DNA of 64,000 bases from Nevskia sp. (GCA_031291075.1 JARLJS010000210.1:34683-98682), one strand, 5' to 3'. Shown: positions 25,036 through 34,075, counted from the first letter of the stretch. Made by a program: numbers and translations. Notes: generated from the letters alone by a model not told the origin.

Positions 25036-25342
25036 TTTCATCCGGCCTGGAAAGGTCCACGCCGGTACGGTCCCTGAGCCTTGGGCCGCCACGAACAACC
25101 TTTGTTCCAACGGCCCATTTTTTCCGGAACCGCGACACCAGTTTTTACCCGGCCTGGAAAGGTCCACGCCGGTACGGTCCCTGAGCCTTGGGCCGCGACG
25201 AACAACCTTTTGTTCCAACGGCCCATTTTTTCCGGAACCGCGACACCAGTTTTTTACCCGGCCTGGAAAGGTCCACGCCGGCACAGTCCCTGAGCCTTGG
25301 GCCGCGACGAACAACCCTTGTTCCAACGGCCCATTTTTTTTG
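25036..25342 (+). repeat. Three tandem ~107-bp units, each with a terminator-like hairpin
   Basis: Units begin at CGGCCTGGAAAGG (25043, 25150, 25259), so the period is 107 and 109 bases and the copies are almost identical. Each contains GGGCCG...GAACAA...TTGTTC...CGGCCC, a nested stem, followed by AT(6-8): hairpins at 25083-25116, 25190-25224 and 25299-25332. The last T-run ends two bases before the kefB-like stop codon. On the plus strand each looks like an intrinsic terminator for the MHYT gene. Confidence 0.9.
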
Positions 25343-25343
25343 C

Positions 25344-27131
25344 CTAGCTGTTTCTCACCGCGACCCCATCCTGGCTCGCCAGGTCTTCCTCGAACAGCTG
25401 CTCCAGCTCCTTCGATGCATCCCGCGCCGTCTGGATCAGTTGCTCCTGGTCACGGTGCACCGCCTGTTGCTTGAGCAGGGTGTCGTGGTCGTACTGGCGG
25501 AAACGGGCGATGTCCCGCTGGATCCTTTCCTCCGATTCACCCAGGGCGCGCAATAGTTCCGCCGTCAGCTCCAGGCTGGAACCATAGGCCCTGCGGATCA
25601 CGTCGGCGACGCCGAGATCCATCAGTTTGAGCGCGTGCGCGCGGTCGCGCGCCGCGGCGAAGATGCGCAGGTGCGGGAAATTGCGCCGTACCATCTCGGC
25701 AATGCGCAGGGACTCCTCCACATCGGAGATCGCCAGCACGAAGAAACGTGCCTTGTCGGCCTTTGCGGCGCGCAGCACCTCCATGCGGCCGGCATCGCTG
25801 TAGAACACGGCGGAGCCGAACATGCGCACGAAGTCGACGTGCTGCCAGTTCTTTTCCAACACCGTGAACGGGATCTTCTTCAGCCGGAGCAGGCGGCCAA
25901 AGATCTGGCCGAAGGGACCGAAGCCGGCGATGATGACGTCGTTTCCCGGCACGTCGATCGCGTCGTAGGGCCGGGCCTGGTCCTCCTCCTTGCCGCCGAG
26001 CCGCGACAGCAGGGCGTACAGCGGCGGGGTGGCGATCATCGACAGGGTCACCGACACCACCAGCATGTCCTGCATGCGCTGGTCGAAGATGTCGGCGGCG
26101 CGCGCCAGGGCGAACAGCACGAAGGCGAATTCGCCGCCCTGGGACAGCGCCACCCCCAGCTTGCGCGCGGCCCCGCCCGGCAGGCCGTAGAGCCGGCCGA
26201 TCGTGTACAGCAGTACCGCCTTGACCAGCACCAGCGCGGCGACCACCGTCAGCACACGCAGCGGCTCCTGCAGAATGAACCCCAGGTTGGCAGACATGCC
26301 TACGGCGATGAAGAACAGCCCCAGCAGCAGCCCCTTGAACGGCTCGATGTCGGCCTGCAGTTCGTAGTGGTACTCGGAATCGGCCAGCAGCATGCCGGCG
26401 AGGAAGGCACCCAGCGAGGCTGACAGCCCCACCGCGCTCATGCCCAGGGCGGTACCGCTCACTGTCAGCAGCGCGGCGGCGGTGAAGATCTCGGGCACCT
26501 GGGTGGCGGCCAGGACGCGCAGCACCGGGCGCAGCAGGTAACGGCCGAGGAACACCACCACCCCCAGGGCCAGCGCCGCCTTGGCCGCTCCGATCCAGAA
26601 ATGCGCACCATCATGCGTCACGCCCGCCTGGGCCGACAGGAACGGCAGCAGCGCCAGGAACGGGATCACCGAGAGATCCTGGAACAGCAGGATGGCGAAG
26701 GCGGCGCGGCCGTGGCGGTCGGTCAGCTCCTTGCGCTCGCCCAGCATCTGCAACACGAAGGCGGTGGATGACATCGACAGGCCGAAGCCCGCCACCAGCG
26801 CCGCCGCCGGCGCCTGCTGCCGCCACAAAGCCAGCCCGGCGAAAGCCGCGGTGGTGATCACGACCTGCGCCCCGCCCAGCCCGAACACGGCGCTGCGCAA
26901 CCGCCACAGGCGGCTCGGCTGCAGCTCCAGCCCGATCACGAACAGCAGCAACACCACCCCGAACTCGGAGAAGTGCAGGATATCCTCGACGTTGGCGATC
27001 AGGCCCAGGCCCCAGGGGCCGATGGCGATACCCGCCGCCAGGTAGCCGAGCACGGAACCGAGGCCCAGGCGCTTGAACAAGGGCACCGCGATCACCGCCG
27101 CGGCCAGGAACAGGACAATGTCTGCGAGCAT
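25344..27131 (-). CDS. Kef-type monovalent cation:proton antiporter (CPA2) with RCK domain
   Basis: This 595-residue transporter has ~12 transmembrane helices (1-~390) with the CPA2 motifs SEFGVVLLLFVIGLELQP, GLSMSSTAFVLQMLGE and LSQGGEFAFVLFALARA, then an RCK/TrkA-N domain (~408-525) whose nucleotide loop is GFGPFGQIFG. The C-terminus is an acidic helix. Length and order match KefB/KefC of E. coli, which exchange K+ for H+ and protect against electrophiles. A kefG/kefF ancillary gene is not adjacent, and the glutathione-site residues cannot be judged, so the specific name is withheld. ATG 27131 is the first start of the helix MLADIVLFLAAAVIAVPLF. Confidence 0.9.
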   Translation of the reverse strand: MLADIVLFLAAAVIAVPLFKRLGLGSVLGYLAAGIAIGPWGLGLIANVEDILHFSEFGVVLLLFVIGLELQPSRLWRLRSAVFGLGGAQVVITTAAFAGLALWRQQAPAAALVAGFGLSMSSTAFVLQMLGERKELTDRHGRAAFAILLFQDLSVIPFLALLPFLSAQAGVTHDGAHFWIGAAKAALALGVVVFLGRYLLRPVLRVLAATQVPEIFTAAALLTVSGTALGMSAVGLSASLGAFLAGMLLADSEYHYELQADIEPFKGLLLGLFFIAVGMSANLGFILQEPLRVLTVVAALVLVKAVLLYTIGRLYGLPGGAARKLGVALSQGGEFAFVLFALARAADIFDQRMQDMLVVSVTLSMIATPPLYALLSRLGGKEEDQARPYDAIDVPGNDVIIAGFGPFGQIFGRLLRLKKIPFTVLEKNWQHVDFVRMFGSAVFYSDAGRMEVLRAAKADKARFFVLAISDVEESLRIAEMVRRNFPHLRIFAAARDRAHALKLMDLGVADVIRRAYGSSLELTAELLRALGESEERIQRDIARFRQYDHDTLLKQQAVHRDQEQLIQTARDASKELEQLFEEDLASQDGVAVRNS

Positions 27132-27307
27132 GATGTCAGGGTCGGATCGAGGTAAGCTCTGGCCGCGACAGAACCGCTGTGCCGGGGCGCGGGCGCGCAA
27201 CAGCCAGCGGAGATTCGATGCGCGCCGTCGCACAACATGCGGCATGCCTCGCCGCGTTCAAGCCCGGCGCACGCCGTCCTCCTGCCCCATGTCCCGGAAA
27301 GAGTCCT

Positions 27308-28264
27308 ATGCGTACGCTTTGCATCATAGTTTGCGCCGGAATCGCGGCGCTGTGTGCGGCCTGCGGCACCACCCCGGCCGCGCCGCAGCAGCCCGGGCCG
27401 GCGCCCGTCGCGACGGCAGGCATGACGCCCGCCCAGCCGCGCGACCAGGCCATAGCCAGCGAAGTCCCCGCCGCGACTCCGCCGGCGCAGGCGCAGGCGC
27501 CTGCGCACCGATCCTGGTACGAGGCGGACCCCGACTCCTACAGCATCGTATCCGCCGGCCGCGGCACCTCCTTGCACAAGCCGATGTACGCGCTGCCTTA
27601 TACCTGGAGCCCGGCCTACGAAGGCCGCGACACCGAAACCATGTTCCAGATCAGCCTCAAGCAAAGGCTGTTCGGCATCCCGTTGTACGCGGCCTACACG
27701 CAGAAGTCGTTCTGGCAGGCCTACAACACCCACGAATCGGCCCCGTTCAAGGAAACCGACTACAACCCGGAACTGTTCTACCGTTACATCCCGCAGGACC
27801 GCGAGCGCTGGCACCACCTCGGCGCCGACCTCGGCTTCGAGCACGAGTCCAACGGCCAGGGCCTGCCCGATTCCCGCAGCTGGAACCGCTTCTATTTCGC
27901 CGCCTTCCAGGCCGAAGGGGAGCACCTGATCTACTGGAAGTGGTGGTACCGCCTGCCCGAAAACGACAGCCTGCCCGCCACCGATCCGCAGCGCGACGAC
28001 AACCCGCACATCGGCTACTACTACGGCTACAGCGAACTGAACTACGAGCAGCAGCTGTTCGGCAAGCAGCTGGCCCACTTCATGGTTCGTTACAACCCGA
28101 TCACCGGCAAGGGCGCGGTCCAACTGCAGTACACCGCCCCCAACAACGCCGCCGATCCCGACTTCTTCTGGATGCTCTACCTCTGGCAGGGCTACGGCGA
28201 GAGCCTGATCGACTACAACCGCTCGATCTTCCGTATCGGCGTCGGCATCGCCCTGGCCCGCTAG
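27308..28264 (+). CDS. pldA: Outer-membrane phospholipase A1 (OMPLA)
   Basis: PldA hydrolyses misplaced phospholipids in the outer leaflet of the outer membrane as a calcium-dependent dimer. The 318-residue precursor starts with a lipoprotein-like signal (MRTLCIIVCAGIAALCAAC, Cys19), unusual for E. coli PldA but common in other gammaproteobacteria, then a Pro/Ala-rich linker (~20-70) and the 12-stranded barrel. The catalytic site is evident: GFEHESNGQG with the His-Ser pair, and SWNRFY with the Asn of the triad. GGAAAGAG precedes ATG 27308. It lies divergent from the Kef-type antiporter and is monocistronic. Confidence 0.92.
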   Translation: MRTLCIIVCAGIAALCAACGTTPAAPQQPGPAPVATAGMTPAQPRDQAIASEVPAATPPAQAQAPAHRSWYEADPDSYSIVSAGRGTSLHKPMYALPYTWSPAYEGRDTETMFQISLKQRLFGIPLYAAYTQKSFWQAYNTHESAPFKETDYNPELFYRYIPQDRERWHHLGADLGFEHESNGQGLPDSRSWNRFYFAAFQAEGEHLIYWKWWYRLPENDSLPATDPQRDDNPHIGYYYGYSELNYEQQLFGKQLAHFMVRYNPITGKGAVQLQYTAPNNAADPDFFWMLYLWQGYGESLIDYNRSIFRIGVGIALAR

Positions 28265-28483
28265 GGCCGCAAAAAAACGGCCGCGGCACCCCAGCGCTCG
28301 CGACCGCAAGGCGCGTCACGGACTGTGCTCCGCGCTGCTGCAGCGGAATTGATCACTGCCGTTCTACCACCGGTGGCGCGGCATATAAATGGGACCCCCC
28401 GGTGCCTCCCGCCGCGGACACCCTGGCGCCGCCGGCAGGGTCGCGGCTAAGCTGTCGGCGCGCACGGCCTTGAGGAGAGACGC

Positions 28484-29107
28484 ATGCACGGTACGCAGAG
28501 ACATCCGGAAATGCTCGACACGTTGGCACCCTCGGTGAAAAAGAAGCGTGGGCATCACCCGCCGGAATGGGTCATCGGCAAGGAAATGATGGACCATGCC
28601 GTGCGTTCGATCCGCGCCCGGGCCCACCTCGAACGCGACTACGACATCCCCTACGTCGCCGGCTACAGCGTGGATGGCCACATCATCTTCATCGACCGCC
28701 ACATGCCGAAGAGCTTCGTCTACCGGCGGCGGCGCGTGCTCACGGACCGCTTCCTGATCGTGCACGAAGCGGTGGAGAAATCCCTGATCCAGTTGCTGGG
28801 CATGCACTACCTGCCTGCACACCAGATTGCCCTGCGCGCCGAGCAGGCCGCGGTACGGGCGGAGGGGATCGACTGGCACTACTACGACGCCTTCATGCAG
28901 GAATACATCAAGGTGATCGGCGACGAGGAACTGAGCCGGGTGCCGGAAACCCTGGATCTGACTCCCTACCGGGACTTCCACGACACCGAGGAACTGAGGA
29001 AAATGCGGGCCAATATGGCCCCCTGCGACAGGTACGAACCGAAGCACAAGATCCACATCGCCGGGCTGCACCCGGACGAGGGGAACTCGCTGATCAGCGT
29101 CACCTGA
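28484..29107 (+). CDS. Conserved hypothetical protein with HEAVE motif
   Basis: This 207-residue soluble protein has no recognised name. Visible features are a basic N-terminus (VKKKRGHHPPEWVIGKEMM), the strand pair IPYVAGYSVDGHIIFIDRHMP, a helix with FLIVHEAVEKSLIQLLG, then MHYLPAHQIALRAEQAAVRA and DWHYYDAFMQEYIK. The spacing of histidines and glutamates (HEAVE, LPAH, RAEQ) recalls a metal site like that of small zincins, but the classical HExxH is not present. Tryptophan and histidine pairs near the end of the core suggest a buried site. GAGGAGAG precedes the ATG. It is monocistronic, between pldA and the OmpA-family gene. The function is unknown. Confidence 0.8.
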   Translation: MHGTQRHPEMLDTLAPSVKKKRGHHPPEWVIGKEMMDHAVRSIRARAHLERDYDIPYVAGYSVDGHIIFIDRHMPKSFVYRRRRVLTDRFLIVHEAVEKSLIQLLGMHYLPAHQIALRAEQAAVRAEGIDWHYYDAFMQEYIKVIGDEELSRVPETLDLTPYRDFHDTEELRKMRANMAPCDRYEPKHKIHIAGLHPDEGNSLISVT

Positions 29108-29426
29108 GCGGTGCCCACCCTCGAATTTCACCGGCGCCCGACGGAAAGGCACGGAATTTATGGGTAAAATCTCTCACGCGACCGCTTCCGCCCGGATTTG
29201 CTACCGTCTGCTGCGATGCGGCAGCTTTTACGTGACGCACGCGGCGCAGGTAAACTTGCGCAGCACTCCGCACATGGATTTGCGTATCGGTGACGTTGCG
29301 CCGGTTTGACCCGGCGCAACCGGCGGTACGCGGCCCTCCGGAGGCACTTGCTCGGGCCAGGGGCTGGGATGCTGCAGCATTCCGGATCTGGATGGTGGTG
29401 GACGACTTCAAGAAGAAGGGGCACAC
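29108..29426. other. Intergenic leader with a 9-bp perfect hairpin
   Basis: These 319 bases hold no gene. TTGCGCCGG (29296-29304) pairs perfectly with CCGGCGCAA (29311-29319) around six bases, without a T-tract. It may end the upstream transcript or lie in the leader of the OmpA-family gene. GAAGGGG before 29427 is that gene's ribosome-binding site. Confidence 0.5.
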
Positions 29427-30521
29427 ATGCGTCATTTTGCTAGCGCGATCGCGCCAGTTCTCATTGCTGCGGCATGCGCGGCCCAGGCCGACGACGCGGC
29501 CGACAGCCAGGACCGCTCGAAGCTCAGTTACAGCTCGAACGATTACATCGCGATCCTGCCGGGCTATGCCTTGCCGGACAAGAAGCGCGGCACCGAGCGC
29601 AGCGGTTTCACCATCTCGGCCCTGTACGGCTACCAGCTGGACCCGCACTTCTCGGTGGAAGGCGGCGTGCAGGGCTCGGTATTCGACACCGGCGTGTCGG
29701 GCGGCACCGACTTCTACCAGAGCGGCGCCAACCTGGACTTGGTGTTCGGCTTCACCGACCGGCGCACCGCGCCGGTGACCCCTTACGTGCTGCTCGGCAT
29801 CGCCGGGCTGTACAACGACGTCTACCCGCAGCACAACGACGGCGTCTCCTTCGCCGGCGAAGCCGGCCTCGGGCTGGTCAGCACCTCGCTGTACCACGGC
29901 GTGCGGCTGCGCGCGGAAGGTCGTTATGTGCATGACACCTTCCAAAGCGGCTACAACGACTTCCGCGCCCTGCTCGGCGTCGAGATCCCGCTCGGCCGGG
30001 TGGTGGAACGGCCGCTGCAGGCGCAGGGCGACCAGGTGCAGGTGCGCGAGGTGGTGAAGGAAGTGCCGCGCCCCTGGGTCGACAGCGACGGCGACGGGGT
30101 CGACGACGAACACGACCTGTGCCCGAACACGCCCAAGGGCCTGCGGGTGGACGCGCACGGCTGCCCCCTCCCGGGCCAGACCATCGAGCTGCGCGGCGTG
30201 AACTTCGAGTTCAACTCGGCACGCCTCACCGCCAATGCCATGACCATCCTGGACGGCGTGGTGCCGGCCTTCGTCGGCGAGCCCAGCCTGCAGGTCGAGG
30301 TCGGCGGCCACACCGACGGCAAGGGCAAGGCCTCGTACAACCTGAAGCTGTCCCAGAAGCGCGCCGAATCGGTACGGGCCTACTTGGTCTCCAAGGGGGC
30401 CAAGCCGGAGCAGCTGGTGGCCAAGGGCTACGGCAAAACCCAGCCGGTGGTCACGCCGGAGAAGTCCGACGCCGACCGCGAGCTGAACCGCCGCGTTGAA
30501 TTCAAGATCCTGCAGAAGTAA
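29427..30521 (+). CDS. OmpA-family outer-membrane protein with TSP3 calcium repeat
   Basis: This 364-residue precursor has a signal peptide (~1-21), an N-terminal eight-stranded barrel (~35-190), a short linker with the calcium-binding type 3 repeat DSDGDGVDDEHDLCPNTPKG (~218-237) and a C-terminal OmpA domain (~250-364). The OmpA domain shows NFEFNSARLT, VGGHTDGKGKASYNLKLSQK-type residues and ELNRRVEFKI, the peptidoglycan-binding signature with D and R. This is the OprF-like layout. The protein links outer membrane and cell wall and may act as a slow porin. It is monocistronic; a strong imperfect hairpin follows at 30576-30612. Confidence 0.9.
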   Translation: MRHFASAIAPVLIAAACAAQADDAADSQDRSKLSYSSNDYIAILPGYALPDKKRGTERSGFTISALYGYQLDPHFSVEGGVQGSVFDTGVSGGTDFYQSGANLDLVFGFTDRRTAPVTPYVLLGIAGLYNDVYPQHNDGVSFAGEAGLGLVSTSLYHGVRLRAEGRYVHDTFQSGYNDFRALLGVEIPLGRVVERPLQAQGDQVQVREVVKEVPRPWVDSDGDGVDDEHDLCPNTPKGLRVDAHGCPLPGQTIELRGVNFEFNSARLTANAMTILDGVVPAFVGEPSLQVEVGGHTDGKGKASYNLKLSQKRAESVRAYLVSKGAKPEQLVAKGYGKTQPVVTPEKSDADRELNRRVEFKILQK

Positions 30522-30575
30522 GCCGGGGGACGCCGATAAGCGCCACGGACGGCTTGCTTGGGTTTGGAAGTAGGC

Positions 30576-30612
30576 GGTGAACGTGTAAACCGGCCCCCGG
30601 TCTACACGTCAC
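30576..30612. repeat. Long imperfect hairpin between OmpA-family and lipoprotein genes
   Basis: GGTGA-CGTGTA-ACCGG pairs with CCGGT-TACACG-TCACC around CCC, with single-base bulges. It has no T-tract. It lies 55 bases after the OmpA stop and 20 bases before the next start, so it could terminate, stabilise or control translation. Confidence 0.6.
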
Positions 30613-30632
30613 CGCAGTCATTGGTGAGCGTA

Positions 30633-32072
30633 ATGCATACAAGCAAGATGAGTCGTGTGTCCGGTGCGGTGTTCTCGGCGGTCTACGCCCTCTCCGCCGT
30701 CGTGGCCGGCTGCACGGGCAGCCAGCCGGTCGCAGGCAGCAACGGCCCCGCACCCGACAGCGCGGACTATCCCTCCGGCCCGGTGCCCAGCATCGACATG
30801 GCGAACCTCACCGCCTGCGACTGGATCCTGGCCAACGATCCGGAAACCACCCCGGTGCCCTCCGGCTGGATCGACCTGAAGGCGGGCTACTGGACGTTCA
30901 AGATGTCCAAGAACTTCCCGGTCGGCATCCGCGTGCGCATCGATGGCCAGTACCCCAACACACGCTTTTTCTCCATCGCGGCGGAGGAAGGCATCGGCAC
31001 GGTGGTGGATTCGCGCGCCGACTACCGCATTGCACCCCTGACCGACGGCACCTCGCCCTTTGTCGGCCAGAGCACCTACGATCCCACCATTGCTCCGGGC
31101 GCTCCCTACAAGGCGTACCTGGTGCTGGGCCCCAAGCCGGCGCAGTCGGCGAAGAACGCCATCTACATCGATCCCACGACCCTGCCTTCCAGTACCCAGG
31201 ACATCCTGGTAATCATGCGCATGTACAACCCGCCGCCGGGGCAGGCGATCGCCAAGGCGGGCAACGTGCCGCTGCCGAAGCTGACGGTGGAAACGGCGCA
31301 GGGCGATGTCCCACTGTCCAGCTTCAAGCCCGGCACTGCGAGCTGCCAGGCCACCTTCAACTCGCAGGCGGCGATCTCCACCCTGGGCACTGAAATCATC
31401 AGCGCCGGCGAGGCGAAGCCCCAGGCTCCTGGCCCGATCCCACCGCAACCGGTTCCAGCCGCGCCGGCCTTCGTGATCTATCGGCCATCCAACACCAAGC
31501 TGTCGGCCAACCTGACCATCAACCCGGACGTGCAGTATGGTTACTGGACCCTGAGCCAGACCGCCGGCGACCTGGTCTACCTGCGCGCACTGGTGCCGGG
31601 CTACGTCACCCAGCCCGGTGTCGGCGCGCAGCCGCATTCGACCGAGGACAACGCACAGGTGCGCCACTGGGCGGTGTGCACCAACGGCAGCAAGCTGGTC
31701 AACTCGCGGACCTTCGCCTGCGCGGAGGACTACACCGCTTCGATCGACAGCGACGGCTACTACAACGTCCTGATCTCCATCCCCGGCAAGAAACCGGCCG
31801 CCAGCCTCCTCGCCAAGGGCTACGACTGGCTCACCTACGGCCAGACCACCACCGACCTGCCGATCTACCGCCAGCTGGTGCCCTCGCCGGACTATGGGCA
31901 GGCGATGGCCAACGTGTCGGACGACAACGTCACCAACGAGGGGCAGATCGCCAACGTGATGGGTGCCTACATGCCGCAGGCAACCTATTGCGGCAGCACG
32001 GTGTTCGCCACCCACGTGCAGAACGGCGAATCGCACGCCCAGGTGTTCGCGGCCTGCCAGGCCGGCAAGTAG
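30633..32072 (+). CDS. Unrecognised two-domain lipoprotein
   Basis: This 479-residue protein has a signal with lipobox (LSAVVAGCTG, Cys near residue 27) and a Pro/Ser-rich stretch, so it is probably a surface or periplasmic lipoprotein. Two similar halves are visible: GYWTFKMSKNFPVGIRVRID in the first (~residue 85) and GYWTLSQTAGDLVYLRALVP in the second (~residue 305), separated by a Pro-rich linker (PQAPGPIPPQPVPAAP). This suggests an internal duplication. Cysteines in RHWAVCTN, TFACAED, TYCGST and AACQAGK could form disulfides. ATG 30633 is used; ATG 30648 is possible. No family or function is recognised. It converges with the DUF1330 gene. Confidence 0.8.
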   Translation: MHTSKMSRVSGAVFSAVYALSAVVAGCTGSQPVAGSNGPAPDSADYPSGPVPSIDMANLTACDWILANDPETTPVPSGWIDLKAGYWTFKMSKNFPVGIRVRIDGQYPNTRFFSIAAEEGIGTVVDSRADYRIAPLTDGTSPFVGQSTYDPTIAPGAPYKAYLVLGPKPAQSAKNAIYIDPTTLPSSTQDILVIMRMYNPPPGQAIAKAGNVPLPKLTVETAQGDVPLSSFKPGTASCQATFNSQAAISTLGTEIISAGEAKPQAPGPIPPQPVPAAPAFVIYRPSNTKLSANLTINPDVQYGYWTLSQTAGDLVYLRALVPGYVTQPGVGAQPHSTEDNAQVRHWAVCTNGSKLVNSRTFACAEDYTASIDSDGYYNVLISIPGKKPAASLLAKGYDWLTYGQTTTDLPIYRQLVPSPDYGQAMANVSDDNVTNEGQIANVMGAYMPQATYCGSTVFATHVQNGESHAQVFAACQAGK

Positions 32073-32122
32073 GCGCCCCATCGCATACCGGAAGCGGGCT
32101 TCCCGCCCCGGTGTGCGTCGCC

Positions 32123-32416
32123 TCAGGGCGCGAACGACTTGGCCAGCAGCATGTTGCCGTTGACGGTGGAGTCGAGGCGCATCTTCCGCACTGGCGCGTA
32201 CTCCGGGTCGTTGTACCAGGCCAGCGCCGCATCCTCCGATTCGAAACGCAGCACCACACAGGCGCTGCGCGGCCCTCCTTCCAGCGCCTTGGTGCCGAAA
32301 TCCGCCACCAGCACCTCCACCTTGTGCTTCTGCAGCAGCGGCATCACCGCAGGCGGGTAGGCTTGGTAAGCGGCGGCGTCGGCGATGTCGTAGAAGGCGA
32401 CGATGTATGCGGCCAT
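32123..32416 (-). CDS. DUF1330 family protein
   Basis: This 97-residue alpha/beta-barrel (dimeric ferredoxin-like) protein begins MAAYIVAFYDIADAAAYQAY and contains the family core VLVADFGTKALEGGPRSACVVLRFES and ALAWYNDPEYAPVRKMR. DUF1330 proteins are small, cytoplasmic and of unknown function; structures resemble antibiotic monooxygenase or NIPSNAP folds. GAGGAG eleven bases before ATG 32416 decides the start over an open upstream extension. It is probably monocistronic, downstream of the hipBA module. Confidence 0.9.
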   Translation of the reverse strand: MAAYIVAFYDIADAAAYQAYPPAVMPLLQKHKVEVLVADFGTKALEGGPRSACVVLRFESEDAALAWYNDPEYAPVRKMRLDSTVNGNMLLAKSFAP

Positions 32417-32555
32417 GATGCGGTCTCCTCGTCTCGCGTATGTCGAAGCAGGCCGGGCGAGAGCATCCCCGGAAGCAGGAGCCCTGGTCATCGGCATTCC
32501 CGGCCGATGATATCCGCATCAGGCAGCGCGAGCCGGTCGCCGCCTGAATAGCAGA

Positions 32556-33761
32556 TTAAATGCGCAGGCCGGCCTTGATATGTCCCTGCAAAGTGACGCC
32601 GCAGCCGAGTGCCTGCGCTACGGTGCGCCACCCGACGAACTCGCCGCGTATGCGCTCGATGCATGCCCACGCCTGCCTGGCGCTGAGCCCGAACTCTGCC
32701 GCAGCCGCGACGGCGTTGTCCAACGTACCCTCGTAACTATCGGGGCTGATGCGCATCTGGTGGCGCCCGCCGTCCCGGCCTCCGCACGGTTCCAAGTCAA
32801 AAGCCGGCATCAGCCTCAAATCCCGCCCGTCCCAGCCGAATAGGTGGTTCAGCGGATGGTCATCGGTGTTGCCGAGCACGATATTGAACACCATGCGCTC
32901 AAACCAGCGCTCGCCAATGTCCGCGGGTGTGCCCTGCCGTCGCAGCAGCTCGGCGACCGCCGGGTAGCTGCCGTCGAGATCCAGGCTCGCCTCCGGCACC
33001 TGCAGAAGGCTGCGCACGGAAAGCACGTGATCGCGAATGCCGTCGGGCCGCCGGTCGAAGCGCTGCACCAGCAGCACCGCTCCGCCGCGCACCCGTCGCG
33101 TCTGAAAGGCGGGTACCGCGATGCCACAGCGTTGTGCCATGGCCAAGCCGAACGCCTCCAATAGGGGGAAGTCGTCGAGCACGTCCATGCCGCTCGTGAA
33201 CTTGGCGATCCACAGCTGGCCGTTCTCGTCAACGAAGTCGGCCTTGGGGCGGCGCCCGCCGACGCTTGGACCATGTGCCAAGGCAAAACGGTACCGCGAC
33301 GGGACGTCCTTCGACTGCTCGATGCCGGACACCGCCTCGGCGAGATCGGGAAGCGCGGTCAGCGGCAGGACTTCGCCGTACCCCACATCTGGCGCACGAT
33401 CTCGTGAGAGAGAGAAGCCGAATGCGCCTAAGCGCCCAGGCCCAACCTCCAGAAGAGATTCCAGCGCGCGCGGTGGACGCCCCAGTCGCTTCGTCATAAC
33501 AAAGAGGCCCCATCGACCGGGCGCCACATCGTCGAACGGCAAGGGGAGGTGATCACCAGGCAATGGCTCCAGCAGCTCGCCTCGAAGCGCAGCGTCCAAG
33601 GGGTAGTCGGGGCTCAGCGAGAGAGCGTCAGCCCTGGCTGCGTACAATCGTCCGTAGGCAAACACCGCGGAACCATCCTCGCGTTGCTGAAGCAATCCGC
33701 ACAGGGTTGGTTCCGGGCTGCCCGGAAGAAATATCCAGACGTAGAACTGTTCTGGAGGCAT
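32556..33761 (-). CDS. hipA: HipA-type serine/threonine kinase toxin
   Basis: HipA toxins phosphorylate glutamyl-tRNA synthetase or related targets and stop growth. This 401-residue protein has an N-terminal HipA domain with GRWGLFVMTKRLGR and LGAFGFSLSRD, the autophosphorylation/P-loop region GPSVGGRRPKADFVDENG (~165-182), and the kinase core with the catalytic loop LGNTDDHPLNHLF (~295-307) and the metal motif PAFDLEP. Thus the kinase looks intact. It follows the antitoxin gene after five bases and has no good ribosome-binding site of its own, so it is probably translated by coupling. Base use is less GC-biased than in its neighbours, consistent with transfer. Confidence 0.9.
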   Translation of the reverse strand: MPPEQFYVWIFLPGSPEPTLCGLLQQREDGSAVFAYGRLYAARADALSLSPDYPLDAALRGELLEPLPGDHLPLPFDDVAPGRWGLFVMTKRLGRPPRALESLLEVGPGRLGAFGFSLSRDRAPDVGYGEVLPLTALPDLAEAVSGIEQSKDVPSRYRFALAHGPSVGGRRPKADFVDENGQLWIAKFTSGMDVLDDFPLLEAFGLAMAQRCGIAVPAFQTRRVRGGAVLLVQRFDRRPDGIRDHVLSVRSLLQVPEASLDLDGSYPAVAELLRRQGTPADIGERWFERMVFNIVLGNTDDHPLNHLFGWDGRDLRLMPAFDLEPCGGRDGGRHQMRISPDSYEGTLDNAVAAAAEFGLSARQAWACIERIRGEFVGWRTVAQALGCGVTLQGHIKAGLRI

Positions 33762-33766
33762 GCGGG

Positions 33767-34075
33767 CTAGAACTCCAGGTCGACAGGCCTAACGGATTTG
33801 CCCGGCGCGGCACGCCGACGGACGCGTGCCGAGGGCTCCTGGCGCGCCGGCGCATCGTCAACGCGCACATCAAGCAGCCATGCGAGGTGAAGTACAGTGC
33901 CAATTGCAGCACCGGGAGATCCGGCCTCGATGTTGAGAATGGTGCGGCGCGAGGCCCCGACGCGGCGTGCAATCTCCGCTTGACTCCATCCCTTGGCCAC
34001 GCGCGCGGCTGCCAGTTTCTGGCCGAGCCGAACTAGCAGCGCTCTGATGGTATGTGGGTAGGTCAATGAGTTCAT
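33767..34075 (-). CDS. hipB: HipB-type helix-turn-helix antitoxin
   Basis: This 102-residue Xre-family protein has the HTH segment LGQKLAAARVAKGWSQAEIARRVGASRRTILNIE (~15-48; helix 3 is ASRRTILNIE) and a basic C-terminal tail (PSARVRRRAAPGKSVRPVDL). HipB neutralises HipA and represses the operon. Two copies of its probable operator lie just upstream (34076-34091 and 34106-34121). ATG 34075 is used although it has no ribosome-binding site and abuts the first operator; a leaderless transcript or the ATG at 34111 are alternatives. The order antitoxin then toxin fits hipBA. Confidence 0.87.
   Translation of the reverse strand: MNSLTYPHTIRALLVRLGQKLAAARVAKGWSQAEIARRVGASRRTILNIEAGSPGAAIGTVLHLAWLLDVRVDDAPARQEPSARVRRRAAPGKSVRPVDLEF

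Noticed and set aside
25036..25342. Possible CRISPR array or integron attC sites
   Set aside because: The units are near-identical over their full length with no variable spacers, and the attC core sites are absent.
30618..32519. Long open frame (633 codons) on the minus strand
   Set aside because: It is antisense to the two-domain lipoprotein gene and has no protein features; long shadows are expected at this base composition.
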